Assembly: GCF_019749295.1 (NCBI RefSeq)
Contig: NZ_JACWFG010000011.1
Location: 372,001-436,000, forward strand
DNA: 64,000 nt
Direction of reading: 5' to 3'
Source: Neobacillus niacini
GTDB taxonomy: Bacteria > Bacillota > Bacilli > Bacillales > Cytobacillaceae
Position numbers and translations under genes: made by a program. A model generated the notes under the pieces. The model had not been told where the DNA came from. It ran no database searches and worked only from the letters and a program-made list of their open reading frames with translations. This document shows, in pieces, positions 8,848 through 15,971 of this stretch. Numbering within the stretch: the stretch's first letter is position 1; the number at the start of each line of letters is the position of its first letter.

Positions 8848-10056
8848 ATGAAAACTTCCTTATCACAGTTTATGCTTCGCACTGGAATTTACAGTGGTTC
8901 GAATTCTCGGGCAATGGTACCCAGCCTTTTTGCCGGCCTTGGAGCAAAAAGAGTTGTTCTCTTGAGTGACAGAGGTTTAGAAAAAGCCGGTGTTGTTCAG
9001 AAGGTAGCAGAAATATTTAATTTAACAGGTCATGGCAGCGGACCACAGCTGGTCGGTCAATATCTTGATATCTCGCAGGATGCCGAAAGCCGCTGTATAA
9101 ATGAAGCTGTTCGTTATGTAAAAGAAGTAGGAGGAGATGCCTTATTGGCTGTTGGAGGCGGCAGCGTTCTTGATACTGTAAAAGGGGTAAAATATGCCCT
9201 TCATAAAGGATTATCGGATATTAAAGAAGCAATTCCTGGCGGCCTTTTATATGAACAGTTTCCAAAGGCAAACTTTATCCCGATTCCACATATCGCAATC
9301 CCGACTACAGCAGGAACAGGATCTGAAGTTTCTCCGATTGCGGTTATTTTTAATGAAGATATTCAAATGAAGACAAATATTATTAATCCGTTTATTAATG
9401 CGGATATGGCAATTCTTGATCCAGATTTAACCGTTGGACTGCCGCCATTCATTACTGCCTTTACCGGTTTTGACGCCTTAACACATGCAATTGAAGCACT
9501 TGCTTCTCCTACGGCAACAGCGTTGACAGACGCTCATGCGCTGCATGCGATTCGGTTAATTGAAAGGAATCTGCCAGCAGCCGTGGCGGATGGTTCGAAT
9601 TTGGCTGCCCGGATGGATTTACTGCAAGCAAGTTTAATGGGTATTACAGCATTTAGCTTTGCCTTGAATGCGATACCGGTACACAATCTAGCACACGCTT
9701 ATGGAGCATTATTCCGGATTCCACATGGTTTGGCAAATGCCGTTTTCCTGCCAGTGGTCATGGAAATGGTTCCTGCATTATACCTGCCGAAGGTGAATGA
9801 GCTTGCTGCAGCCTTAGATGTTGAGGTGAAGGGTGATAGCGCTGAAGCTGCCTTAACGAAGGTTGTAGAAAAAATTCGTCTGCTCCAGCATAAGGTCGGA
9901 CTGCCGGCAGATTTCAAACAGTATAATATCACTGAAGAAAATTTAGCACAGACCATTCCAGCGGTGATGAAAGATCCAGCGGCATTAAGCTTCCCAATGC
10001 CAAAAGAGTTGATTGCAGCCATTGGGCAGAGAGTAGTTCCTATTGGGGTAAAATAA
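8848..10056 (+). CDS. Iron-containing (group III) alcohol dehydrogenase
   Basis: Fe-ADH family protein, 402 aa, interconverting an alcohol and aldehyde with NAD(P). The nucleotide-binding GGGSVLDT lies at residues 103-110 and TTAGTGSEV follows. Metal-site motifs FDALTHAIEA, NAIPVHNLAHA and PHGLANAVFLP supply the Asp/His ligands. ATG 8848 is chosen over an upstream in-frame ATG at 8737 inside the aldehyde dehydrogenase, because GAGGTG sits nine bases before it and the family N-terminus starts here. It is the last gene before a strong terminator, so the operon ends here. Confidence 0.92.
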   Translation: MKTSLSQFMLRTGIYSGSNSRAMVPSLFAGLGAKRVVLLSDRGLEKAGVVQKVAEIFNLTGHGSGPQLVGQYLDISQDAESRCINEAVRYVKEVGGDALLAVGGGSVLDTVKGVKYALHKGLSDIKEAIPGGLLYEQFPKANFIPIPHIAIPTTAGTGSEVSPIAVIFNEDIQMKTNIINPFINADMAILDPDLTVGLPPFITAFTGFDALTHAIEALASPTATALTDAHALHAIRLIERNLPAAVADGSNLAARMDLLQASLMGITAFSFALNAIPVHNLAHAYGALFRIPHGLANAVFLPVVMEMVPALYLPKVNELAAALDVEVKGDSAEAALTKVVEKIRLLQHKVGLPADFKQYNITEENLAQTIPAVMKDPAALSFPMPKELIAAIGQRVVPIGVK

Positions 10057-10075
10057 ATAGATAGGATTAGTCGGG

Positions 10076-10122
10076 AACAGGGTACCATAATGGATATGGT
10101 GCCCTGTTTCTTCTTTTTATTT
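10076..10122 (+). terminator. Strong intrinsic terminator of the oxidation operon
   Basis: AACAGGGTACCATA (10076-10089) pairs with TATGGTGCCCTGTT (10095-10108), a 14-bp stem with one G-T pair and a 5-base loop, followed by TCTTCTTTTTATTT. Confidence 0.9.
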
Positions 10123-10247
10123 GCAATTATGGGCTAGTACCAACTTTTTTTTTGAATCCTAGTAAAGAATCATATATAATTTTCGTTAGGGTCAAACTCA
10201 GTAATGGAGCTTGTCTACATATTTTAATACGATTAGGAGTCAAAACA

Positions 10248-11183
10248 ATGGAAAAAGTACTTATTTTCGGTCATAAAAACCCTGACACAGATACGATTTG
10301 TTCGGCAATTGCCTATGCAGATTTGAAAAAGCAGCTTGGGATGGATGTAGAACCTGTCCGCCTGGGAAGTGTGAATGGTGAAACACAATATGCACTGGAC
10401 ACTTTTAAAGCAGAGGTACCCCGCTTAGTTCAAAACGTAGCTTCTGAAGTGAATTCAGTTATTTTAGTCGACCACAATGAGCGCCAGCAAAGTGCCAATG
10501 ATATCGCAGACGTTCGTGTTCTAGAAGTAATCGATCACCACCGTATTGCTAACTTCGAAACAAGTGATCCTTTGTACTATCGTTGTGAGCCAGTGGGCTG
10601 CACAGCTACCATCTTAAACAAAATGTACAAAGAAAATGGCAAGGAAATCAAAAAGGAAATTGCCGGACTTATGCTTTCTGCAATTATTTCCGATTCATTG
10701 TTATTTAAATCACCAACTTGCACAGCAGAGGACGTAGCAGCTGCAAAAGAATTAGCTGAGATTGCTGGTGTTGATGCGCAAGAATATGGTCTAGAAATGC
10801 TTAAAGCAGGAGCAGACTTAAGTGACAAAACCATTGAAGAATTGATTTCACTTGACGCAAAAGAATTCGATATGGGATCTAGCAAGGTAGAAATTGCTCA
10901 GGTCAATGCTGTTGATACTGCTGAAGTACTAGCTCGCCAAGAAGAATTAGAAGCGGCCATTTCAAAAAATATTGAAGAAAAGAACTTAGATTTATTCTTA
11001 TTCGTGGTAACAGATATCTTAACAAATGATTCAGTTGGTTTAGCATTAGGAAGCAAAACCAATGCAGTTGAAAAAGCATACAACGTTACACTAGAAAATA
11101 ACACAGCAGTCCTAAAAGGCGTCGTATCCCGCAAAAAACAAATCGTCCCAGTTCTGACTGATATATTTAATCAAGGTATTTAA
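10248..11183 (+). CDS. ppaC: Manganese-dependent inorganic pyrophosphatase (family II)
   Basis: Soluble DHH-family pyrophosphatase, 311 aa, hydrolysing PPi to drive biosynthesis. Metal and phosphate motifs are [13 protein letters not shown] (8-20), VDHNER, the family-defining DHHR and the C-terminal SRKKQIVP phosphate-binding loop. ATG 10248 with TTAGGAG upstream gives the standard length; a longer in-frame start at 10152 lacks a ribosome site. It is monocistronic, flanked by terminators. Assignment is secure. Confidence 0.96.
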   Translation: MEKVLIFGHKNPDTDTICSAIAYADLKKQLGMDVEPVRLGSVNGETQYALDTFKAEVPRLVQNVASEVNSVILVDHNERQQSANDIADVRVLEVIDHHRIANFETSDPLYYRCEPVGCTATILNKMYKENGKEIKKEIAGLMLSAIISDSLLFKSPTCTAEDVAAAKELAEIAGVDAQEYGLEMLKAGADLSDKTIEELISLDAKEFDMGSSKVEIAQVNAVDTAEVLARQEELEAAISKNIEEKNLDLFLFVVTDILTNDSVGLALGSKTNAVEKAYNVTLENNTAVLKGVVSRKKQIVPVLTDIFNQGI

Positions 11184-11224
11184 AAAAACAAACCGTTCTT
11201 ATTATAGGAACGGTTTGTTTTTTA
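11184..11224 (+). terminator. Intrinsic terminator of ppaC
   Basis: AAACAAACCGTTC (11187-11199) pairs with GAACGGTTTGTTT around TATTATAG and runs into a T-tract. The A-rich left arm also allows termination from the other strand. Confidence 0.9.
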
Positions 11225-11303
11225 TGTAAACTATTACGTTGACTGTACACTTTCAGCATGATATATTAATAATATTATAGAAAGGGGTGAGTAAGTTGGG
11301 AAG

Positions 11304-11717
11304 TTGTATCGTATCGGCGAAATCGCCAAGCTAATGAATATCTCCAAAAGAACAATCGATTATTACACCCAAATAGGCTTACTAAACCCTATACGGACAG
11401 ATTCAAATTATCGATTGTACGGAGAAGACTGCATTAAAATTATGCATTTAATAGAACACTATAAAAACCTTAATATGCCACTTGAAGAGATAAAGTCTTC
11501 GATTGAGTTAATTAAGACTGAAAACTGTGTCGACAAACAAAAGGTAGAAAAGCACTTTGAACAAATAGGTATCTTAATGCGTCATCTTAAAGAAGAAATT
11601 GAAGCAATTGAACCTATTCTTGAAAAGCTAAACAGTAATCAAAAAGAAATAGTTGTGAATAAACTTTCTTCGCAAGGTGTTCCATTAGCCCAAACACTAT
11701 TATTATTACTAAGTTAA
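11304..11717 (+). CDS. MerR-family transcriptional regulator
   Basis: DNA-binding regulator of 137 aa with the MerR winged helix-turn-helix at residues 1-70 (YRIGEIAKLMNISKRTIDYY in part, then SNYRLYGEDCIKIM) and a coiled-coil dimerisation helix at about 75-120. It lacks the paired C-terminal cysteines of copper sensors such as CueR; only Cys46 and Cys74 or thereabouts are present. TTG 11304 is the only plausible start, about 13 bases after AAAGGGG. It precedes the MpfA-like gene in the same direction with a 61-base gap. In B. subtilis a MerR gene also neighbours yhdP/mpfA. The ligand is unknown. Confidence 0.8.
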   Translation: MYRIGEIAKLMNISKRTIDYYTQIGLLNPIRTDSNYRLYGEDCIKIMHLIEHYKNLNMPLEEIKSSIELIKTENCVDKQKVEKHFEQIGILMRHLKEEIEAIEPILEKLNSNQKEIVVNKLSSQGVPLAQTLLLLLS

Positions 11718-11734
11718 CTACATTTACAAAAACC

Positions 11735-11778
11735 AGGAGGTGTATTCCTTACTCACAAACTTTTGAGTAAGGAGACCA
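11735..11778 (+). promoter_or_regulatory. Hairpin leader that buries the Shine-Dalgarno of the MpfA-like gene
   Basis: TCCTTACTCA (11746-11755) pairs perfectly with TGAGTAAGGA (11764-11773) around CAAACTTT. The right arm contains the AAGGAG (11769-11774) that lies just before the TTG start at 11779. A second, unpaired AGGAGG sits at 11735-11740. With the hairpin folded, that upstream site would lie about ten unpaired bases from the TTG. Two alternative initiation modes are therefore possible. Structure is seen directly; function is inferred. Confidence 0.6.
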
Positions 11779-13089
11779 TTGACCATTATTAACTTGATTG
11801 TAATTGCAATCTTAATTGCTTTTACGGCATTCTTCGTGTCTTTCGAATTTGCCATTGTAAAAATCCGCAGTACACGAATTGATCAGCTTGTAGCAGAAGG
11901 TAATAAAAGAGCAATTGCAGCTAAGAAAATTGTTTCAAATTTAGATGAATATTTATCAGCATGTCAATTAGGTATCACAGTTACGGCATTAGGATTAGGT
12001 TGGTTAGGTGAACCAACCGTTGAACACATGCTTCACCCATTGTTTACGAAATTAAATATAGCTGAATCCGCATCAGGCATATTGTCCTTTGTCATTGCAT
12101 TTGCTTCCGTAACCTTTATCCACGTCGTGGTCGGAGAGCTTGCTCCAAAAACAATTGCCATTCATAAAGCGGAGGCTGTAACGTTAGTTTTTGCAAAACC
12201 AATGATTCTTTTCTATAAGATTATGTATCCATTTATTAAAGTTTTAAATGGATCAGCACGGGTAATCGTTGGGATCTTTGGCTTAAAGCCTGCTTCTGAG
12301 CATGAAGAAGCACACTCAGAGGAAGAACTTCAAATTATTATCTCTGAAAGCTATAAAAGCGGTGAAATCAATCAGTCAGAATATAAATATGTGAATAATA
12401 TTTTTGAATTTGACGATCGGATTGCAAAAGAAATCATGGTCCCTCGTACCGAAATCGTTGCTTTTGACAAATCACAAACATTAGAAGAATGTTTGGAAAT
12501 CGTTAAAGTAGAAAACTATACGAGATATCCAGTCATTGATGGTGAAAAAGATAACATTGTTGGTATGTTGAACATGAAGGAAGTATTGACGGATTATATT
12601 AGCGGTAAAAACCTTGATACTCCAATTGATGAATATACACGTCCTGTAATCCAGGTCATTGAATCCATAGCCATCCATGATTTATTAGTTAAAATGCAAA
12701 AAGAACGTGTTCATATGGCTATTTTAATGGATGAATATGGCGGTACGGCAGGGTTAGTGACGGTTGAAGATATTCTGGAAGAAATTGTTGGGGAAATTCG
12801 TGATGAATTTGACGAAGACGAAGTACCAGAAATCAACAAAATCAGTGAACATAAAACTGTGGTAGACGGAAAAGTGTTAATTGATGAAGTAAATGATTTA
12901 TTCGGTTTAGACATCCAGGAGGAAGAAATGGATACGATTGGCGGATGGATCTTATCTGAGAAAATGGATGTAGTCGAAGGTGACAAAATTAAATATGGTG
13001 ACTATGAATTCAAGGTACTTGAAATTGATGGATATCATATTAAATTACTAGAAATTGTGAAATTAATGAAACATGAATCTATAGCTTAA
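11779..13089 (+). CDS. CNNM/CorC-type membrane protein with CBS domains (MpfA/YhdP-like)
   Basis: Membrane protein of 436 aa with the HlyC/CorC layout. An N-terminal DUF21 region with four hydrophobic segments covers about residues 1-180, a CBS pair about 205-325 (IMVPRTEIVAFD, then MLNMKEVL), and a C-terminal CorC_HlyC domain about 345-430 (IGGWILSEKMDVVEGDKI). The family includes B. subtilis MpfA (YhdP), implicated in magnesium efflux, and related paralogues. Which paralogue this is cannot be settled by eye. The start is TTG behind AAGGAG within a hairpin. The upstream MerR gene may regulate it. A terminator follows immediately. Confidence 0.88.
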   Translation: MTIINLIVIAILIAFTAFFVSFEFAIVKIRSTRIDQLVAEGNKRAIAAKKIVSNLDEYLSACQLGITVTALGLGWLGEPTVEHMLHPLFTKLNIAESASGILSFVIAFASVTFIHVVVGELAPKTIAIHKAEAVTLVFAKPMILFYKIMYPFIKVLNGSARVIVGIFGLKPASEHEEAHSEEELQIIISESYKSGEINQSEYKYVNNIFEFDDRIAKEIMVPRTEIVAFDKSQTLEECLEIVKVENYTRYPVIDGEKDNIVGMLNMKEVLTDYISGKNLDTPIDEYTRPVIQVIESIAIHDLLVKMQKERVHMAILMDEYGGTAGLVTVEDILEEIVGEIRDEFDEDEVPEINKISEHKTVVDGKVLIDEVNDLFGLDIQEEEMDTIGGWILSEKMDVVEGDKIKYGDYEFKVLEIDGYHIKLLEIVKLMKHESIA

Positions 13090-13093
13090 AACT

Positions 13094-13123
13094 AACCCTC
13101 TTGCATTTTGCAAGAGGGTTTTT
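13094..13123 (+). terminator. Intrinsic terminator
   Basis: AACCCTCTTGCA pairs with TGCAAGAGGGTT around TTT, followed by TTT. Confidence 0.9.
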
Positions 13124-13235
13124 GGTCCTTGTACTGAATAATATAGAAAAAGGGCTGCCTTAGAATAAATTAAACCGAAACGCTGTCTGATTCTTATTCG
13201 TCTATTTAATAAAGATATTAGGAGGGGTTGAAGCC

Positions 13236-13490
13236 ATGTTTTTCTTCGTTTTATTTCTAATTGGGTTGGTCATCCCATTGTTATTCATAAAGGTCAAATC
13301 TAGATGGGGTAGTTGGATTCCTTCAATCATACTGCTTTTAGCCGCCATACTTATCTACGGAAAAGCTGAGTTCTTTCCTGGTGAAGGAATGGCAGAATTG
13401 GGGGAAAGACTCTATTTCATGATAGTTGGAATGGCAGCCATCGGCAGCATTTTGGGGAGTGTCATTATCCACTTTTTAAGAAATAAATAA
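13236..13490 (+). CDS. Small hypothetical membrane protein
   Basis: An 84-residue protein with three hydrophobic segments (about 2-18, 25-42 and 60-80) and little else. RBS TAGGAGGGG precedes ATG 13236 at good spacing, and a weak stem-loop (GAGCC...GGCTC, about 13501-13540) follows. I do not recognise the family. It lies between the MpfA-like gene and tgl with its own spacing, so it is probably monocistronic. Confidence 0.75.
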   Translation: MFFFVLFLIGLVIPLLFIKVKSRWGSWIPSIILLLAAILIYGKAEFFPGEGMAELGERLYFMIVGMAAIGSILGSVIIHFLRNK

Positions 13491-13597
13491 CCAACCTTTG
13501 GGAGCCAGATCCTTTTACATTGGATATAAGGCTCTTTTCTTATTCACGGTGCATGTAACTAAGGAGAGGGTCATATGGTGTAGAAAGGAGGAATCAA

Positions 13598-14335
13598 ATG
13601 ATTAGTTTAAATGGTGTGATTGTTAAGCCTGAGGATCTCCATAAAGAAATTACAAATAGTGAGCAAAGGAAGATTCTGAATCAAATGGCGGGTTACCCAG
13701 TGATCTATTATTACCCGTCCCTGCAACAATTAAAATTTGAATTATTATTCCGTGTAAATACCATAAAAGCAGCAACTGATTTAGATAAAAGCGGTGCGAA
13801 GTTTACTACTTTTGCCTATTCCTTTCCGAACAGAAAGTATTGGTACCGGCTGGCTAACGGAGGATTTCTCTTACGAGAGGGAATCAATCCTTCACAAGGA
13901 ATTGAAGATATAGTGAAAAACGGTTCTTTATATGCTTTTGAATGCGCGACTGCGATTGCAATCGTCTTATACATTGCTACCCTGTATACCATTGGTCCAA
14001 GAGCATTTAATACCTACTTTCGACGCCTTTATTTAATGGATTGGCAATTTGATGAAGATCTGCCTGTTTATCAAAAAGATGGGGAGGACTTCATCATTGG
14101 TGATGTTTTACATTTCAAAAATCCAGATTTTGACCCAAAACAGCCGTGGTGGAGAGCTGAAAATGCGGTCTTCTTTGGCGATGATCAATTCTATGGTCAC
14201 GGAATTGGAATAAGGGATTCTAAAACCATTATTGATTTTTTAAATGGAAAGAGAGCGGAGAATGCTGATGAATCTGCCTACCTTATGCGGATGATAACAA
14301 GACCCAATTACAATACAATATTTTTACTGCGTTAA
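13598..14335 (+). CDS. tgl: Spore-coat protein-glutamine gamma-glutamyltransferase (transglutaminase)
   Basis: Transglutaminase that crosslinks spore coat proteins through glutamyl-lysyl bonds. The length of 245 aa equals B. subtilis Tgl, and the catalytic Cys falls at residue 116 in YAFECATAI as in that enzyme. Other conserved stretches are KSGAKF, the DW near residue 148, HFKNPDFDP and GHGIGI. RBS GAAAGGAGG precedes the ATG. It is monocistronic with a terminator after it. In B. subtilis expression is under late mother-cell sigma K; I could not confirm a promoter here. Assignment is secure. Confidence 0.95.
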   Translation: MISLNGVIVKPEDLHKEITNSEQRKILNQMAGYPVIYYYPSLQQLKFELLFRVNTIKAATDLDKSGAKFTTFAYSFPNRKYWYRLANGGFLLREGINPSQGIEDIVKNGSLYAFECATAIAIVLYIATLYTIGPRAFNTYFRRLYLMDWQFDEDLPVYQKDGEDFIIGDVLHFKNPDFDPKQPWWRAENAVFFGDDQFYGHGIGIRDSKTIIDFLNGKRAENADESAYLMRMITRPNYNTIFLLR

Positions 14336-14341
14336 TGAAAG

Positions 14342-14374
14342 AGGAGCATCCAAAAATGAATGCTCCTTTTTATC
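14342..14374 (+). terminator. Intrinsic terminator of tgl
   Basis: AGGAGCAT (14342-14349) pairs with ATGCTCCT (14360-14367), followed by TTTTATCTC. Confidence 0.85.
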
Positions 14375-14386
14375 TCTATTTATATA

Positions 14387-14575
14387 TCAACAGTGTAATC
14401 TACCGTCAAAATCAGCGCACAGCCGTTTGCTAATCAAGTAATCCTGCTCGCGTCGTTTTTCAACTTCCATTCTCACATTTAGCTTTCGTTTGTAATCCTC
14501 ATAACATACTCCGTGTGCACTCAACATGGCCTTTTCCATTTCATTTGTGTATTTCAGTTTCAAATAATGGATAAT
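14387..14575 (-). CDS. Possible small Cys-containing basic protein or gene remnant
   Basis: Minus-strand frame encoding about 62 residues ending in CADFDGRLHC. It is rich in charged residues (LKLKYTNEMEKA, then YEDYKRKLNVRMEVEKRREQ), an amphipathic helical composition unlike random translation. A good GGAGGGG lies at 14579-14585, but the codon at proper spacing is ATT (14573-14575). The nearest TTG (14563) is far from it, and an in-frame stop lies just upstream. It could be a rare-start gene, a truncated gene or chance. I do not recognise the family. Confidence 0.35.
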   Translation of the reverse strand: MIHYLKLKYTNEMEKAMLSAHGVCYEDYKRKLNVRMEVEKRREQDYLISKRLCADFDGRLHC

Positions 14576-14598
14576 GTACCCCTCCGGTTTTTACCGCT

Positions 14599-14703
14599 TT
14601 AACGTAACGGCTTAATGGTTACTACAGTACTAATGATAGCACCGCAAATATTTCCATACAAAGTCGAAAAAACGGCAAATCTGGCTGTCAGCTTTGCTGA
14701 CAT
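14599..14703 (-). CDS. Possible 34-residue membrane peptide
   Basis: ATG-initiated minus-strand frame of 34 aa (MSAKLTARFAVFSTLYGNIC onward to IKPLR) with one predicted transmembrane stretch and basic ends. It lies just upstream of the 62-codon frame, separated by 23 bases that contain the latter's ribosome site. Its own Shine-Dalgarno is weak. Low confidence; coding is suggested only by composition and arrangement. Confidence 0.25.
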   Translation of the reverse strand: MSAKLTARFAVFSTLYGNICGAIISTVVTIKPLR

Positions 14704-14789
14704 GGGTACTCAGTGATATAACTCTTACATTCTTAAAATTGAAGCCATATCCTTCCAATAAGAGCTTGTAACGTATTTATCTCAACATA

Positions 14790-14838
14790 AGCAAACAAAA
14801 TAAAGCCCATCGCTATCATGCGAAATGGGCTTTATTGT
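14790..14838 (-). terminator. Intrinsic terminator of the 53-residue minus-strand gene
   Basis: AATAAAGCCCAT (14799-14810) pairs with ATGGGCTTTATT (14825-14836). Read on the minus strand the stem is followed by TTGTTTGC, correctly placed 24 bases after the stop at 14862. Confidence 0.8.
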
Positions 14839-14861
14839 TATGGATACGAATATAAATCTTA

Positions 14862-15023
14862 TTAATTCATAGATTTATCTAAAATGAAATCAGCTTTTGG
14901 CAGAGTAATAATTTTACCGCCAATTTGTACGTGTACGGTATCGTTGAAAATGGCTTTTACAATTCCCTTTAGTGATACACTTGAGTTGATTGAAATATCT
15001 TTTTTATCTGATTGGTTTGCCAT
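14862..15023 (-). CDS. Small hypothetical protein, 53 aa
   Basis: ATG at 15023 on the minus strand is preceded by GGAAGGTG at good spacing. It encodes a 53-residue protein beginning MANQSDKKDISINSSVSLKG and ending LPKADFILDKSMN. The pattern of a beta-rich VKAIFNDTVHVQIGGKIITLP core suggests a small SH3/OB-like barrel (inference). A terminator follows the stop. It is divergent from the TetR-SasA operon and shares the intergenic region carrying the TetR-type palindromes, so it may be regulated with it. Family not recognised. Confidence 0.7.
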   Translation of the reverse strand: MANQSDKKDISINSSVSLKGIVKAIFNDTVHVQIGGKIITLPKADFILDKSMN

Positions 15024-15177
15024 ATTAATCAACACCTTCCAAAGTTAATTATAAAATATTATATATGAATAAAACCAAAAAAAGCGAGTAAAAAGTCTCA
15101 AAAAAACTAAAAATAAATAATTTGTTCATGTTATTTACAACGTATGCCAAGGGGTGTGAACATAGATTGAAATAACA

Positions 15178-15191
15178 TGAACTATAGTTCA
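15178..15191. promoter_or_regulatory. Perfect palindromic operator, upstream copy
   Basis: TGAACTATAGTTCA is a perfect 14-base palindrome, typical of a TetR-family dimer site. It lies 51 bp centre-to-centre from a second, imperfect copy and between the 53-aa gene and the TetR gene. Confidence 0.75.
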
Positions 15192-15228
15192 AGTATTACA
15201 GATAAAAATGGGTCTGTCAATAAAAACA

Positions 15229-15265
15229 TGAACTAGGGTTCAATTATTTGTTTTTGTGATATAAT
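15229..15265 (+). promoter_or_regulatory. Second operator overlapping the promoter of the TetR-SasA operon
   Basis: TGAACTAGGGTTCA (15229-15242) keeps both half sites TGAAC and GTTCA and covers the expected -35 position of a promoter whose -10 is TATAAT at 15260-15265. Binding here would block transcription, implying autorepression of the TetR gene and control of sasA. Confidence 0.7.
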
Positions 15266-15283
15266 AGTGGTGAGGTGAGAATA

Positions 15284-15952
15284 ATGTCAGACCGAGAAGA
15301 CCAGCTGGTTGGCGAGTTTCCATTAATACCAAAGCAGGAACGTGCACAACTAAAAAGAGATTTGTTACTTAAAAGTGGTCATGAATTATTTATCTTGAAG
15401 GGATATGAGCATACAACTGCAAAGGAAATCGCTGCTCATGCAGGGGTAGCAACCGGGACTTTTTATCGGTACTTTTCGGATAAACGACAGCTATTAATGT
15501 CTCTGTTGGAGGATCGGATTGAGATGTTTATGCCTCCTGAACCAAAATGGGGTGTTTCAGACCCAGAAACCACATTAGCTGGCCTATTAGAATCACACGA
15601 TAAGCGTCTAAAGGAGATGGGACTGCAGCGTTTGCTTCCCGAATTAGTGGCTAAAGATGCAGAGTTTGCGCAAGTTTTAGCCTCTGGAAAACGCAAGATA
15701 TTTACTAGAATTCTTTCAGGGATAAAATTGGCCAATGATAAAGGTCTTACCTGGACTGATTTAGATTTAAATACCGTGACATGGTCGTTGATGACTTTGG
15801 CAGAACATACACCTGAGAAGATGAAACAATGTGGAATCCAAACAGATTACCATGAAGTCGCGAAGGTGATTTGCCGATTAATTTTCCCGCCAGAAGTGAT
15901 TATTAAATTACGTACATGTGGAACTGCAGATGAAGAAGAGAATGATATCTGA
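15284..15952 (+). CDS. TetR-family transcriptional regulator
   Basis: Repressor of 222 aa. The helix-turn-helix occupies about residues 45-64 (TAKEIAAHAGVATGTFYRYF), followed by a ligand-binding C-terminal domain. ATG 15284 is preferred over GTG 15275 because GAGGTGAG lies just upstream. Two TGAAC/GTTCA palindromes in its promoter are probable autoregulatory operators. The alarmone synthetase starts 19 bases after its stop, so both are one transcript. The ligand is unknown; the C-terminus is Cys/acidic (RTCGTADEEENDI). Confidence 0.88.
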   Translation: MSDREDQLVGEFPLIPKQERAQLKRDLLLKSGHELFILKGYEHTTAKEIAAHAGVATGTFYRYFSDKRQLLMSLLEDRIEMFMPPEPKWGVSDPETTLAGLLESHDKRLKEMGLQRLLPELVAKDAEFAQVLASGKRKIFTRILSGIKLANDKGLTWTDLDLNTVTWSLMTLAEHTPEKMKQCGIQTDYHEVAKVICRLIFPPEVIIKLRTCGTADEEENDI

Positions 15953-15971
15953 GAGGATGTAATCGCTAAGA

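Noticed and set aside
10076..10108. Stem containing GGTGCCCTGTT that resembles the GGTGCCTGTCACC repeat
   Set aside because: Only the first six bases match; it is a normal terminator stem with a T-tract after the alcohol dehydrogenase gene.
11304..11717. CueR copper regulator
   Set aside because: The paired C-terminal cysteines required for Cu(I) sensing are absent.
14580..14790. Structured riboswitch-like leader on the minus strand (GTCAGC-TTT-GCTGAC stem)
   Set aside because: One short stem only; I could not match it to any known class and no regulated gene follows convincingly.
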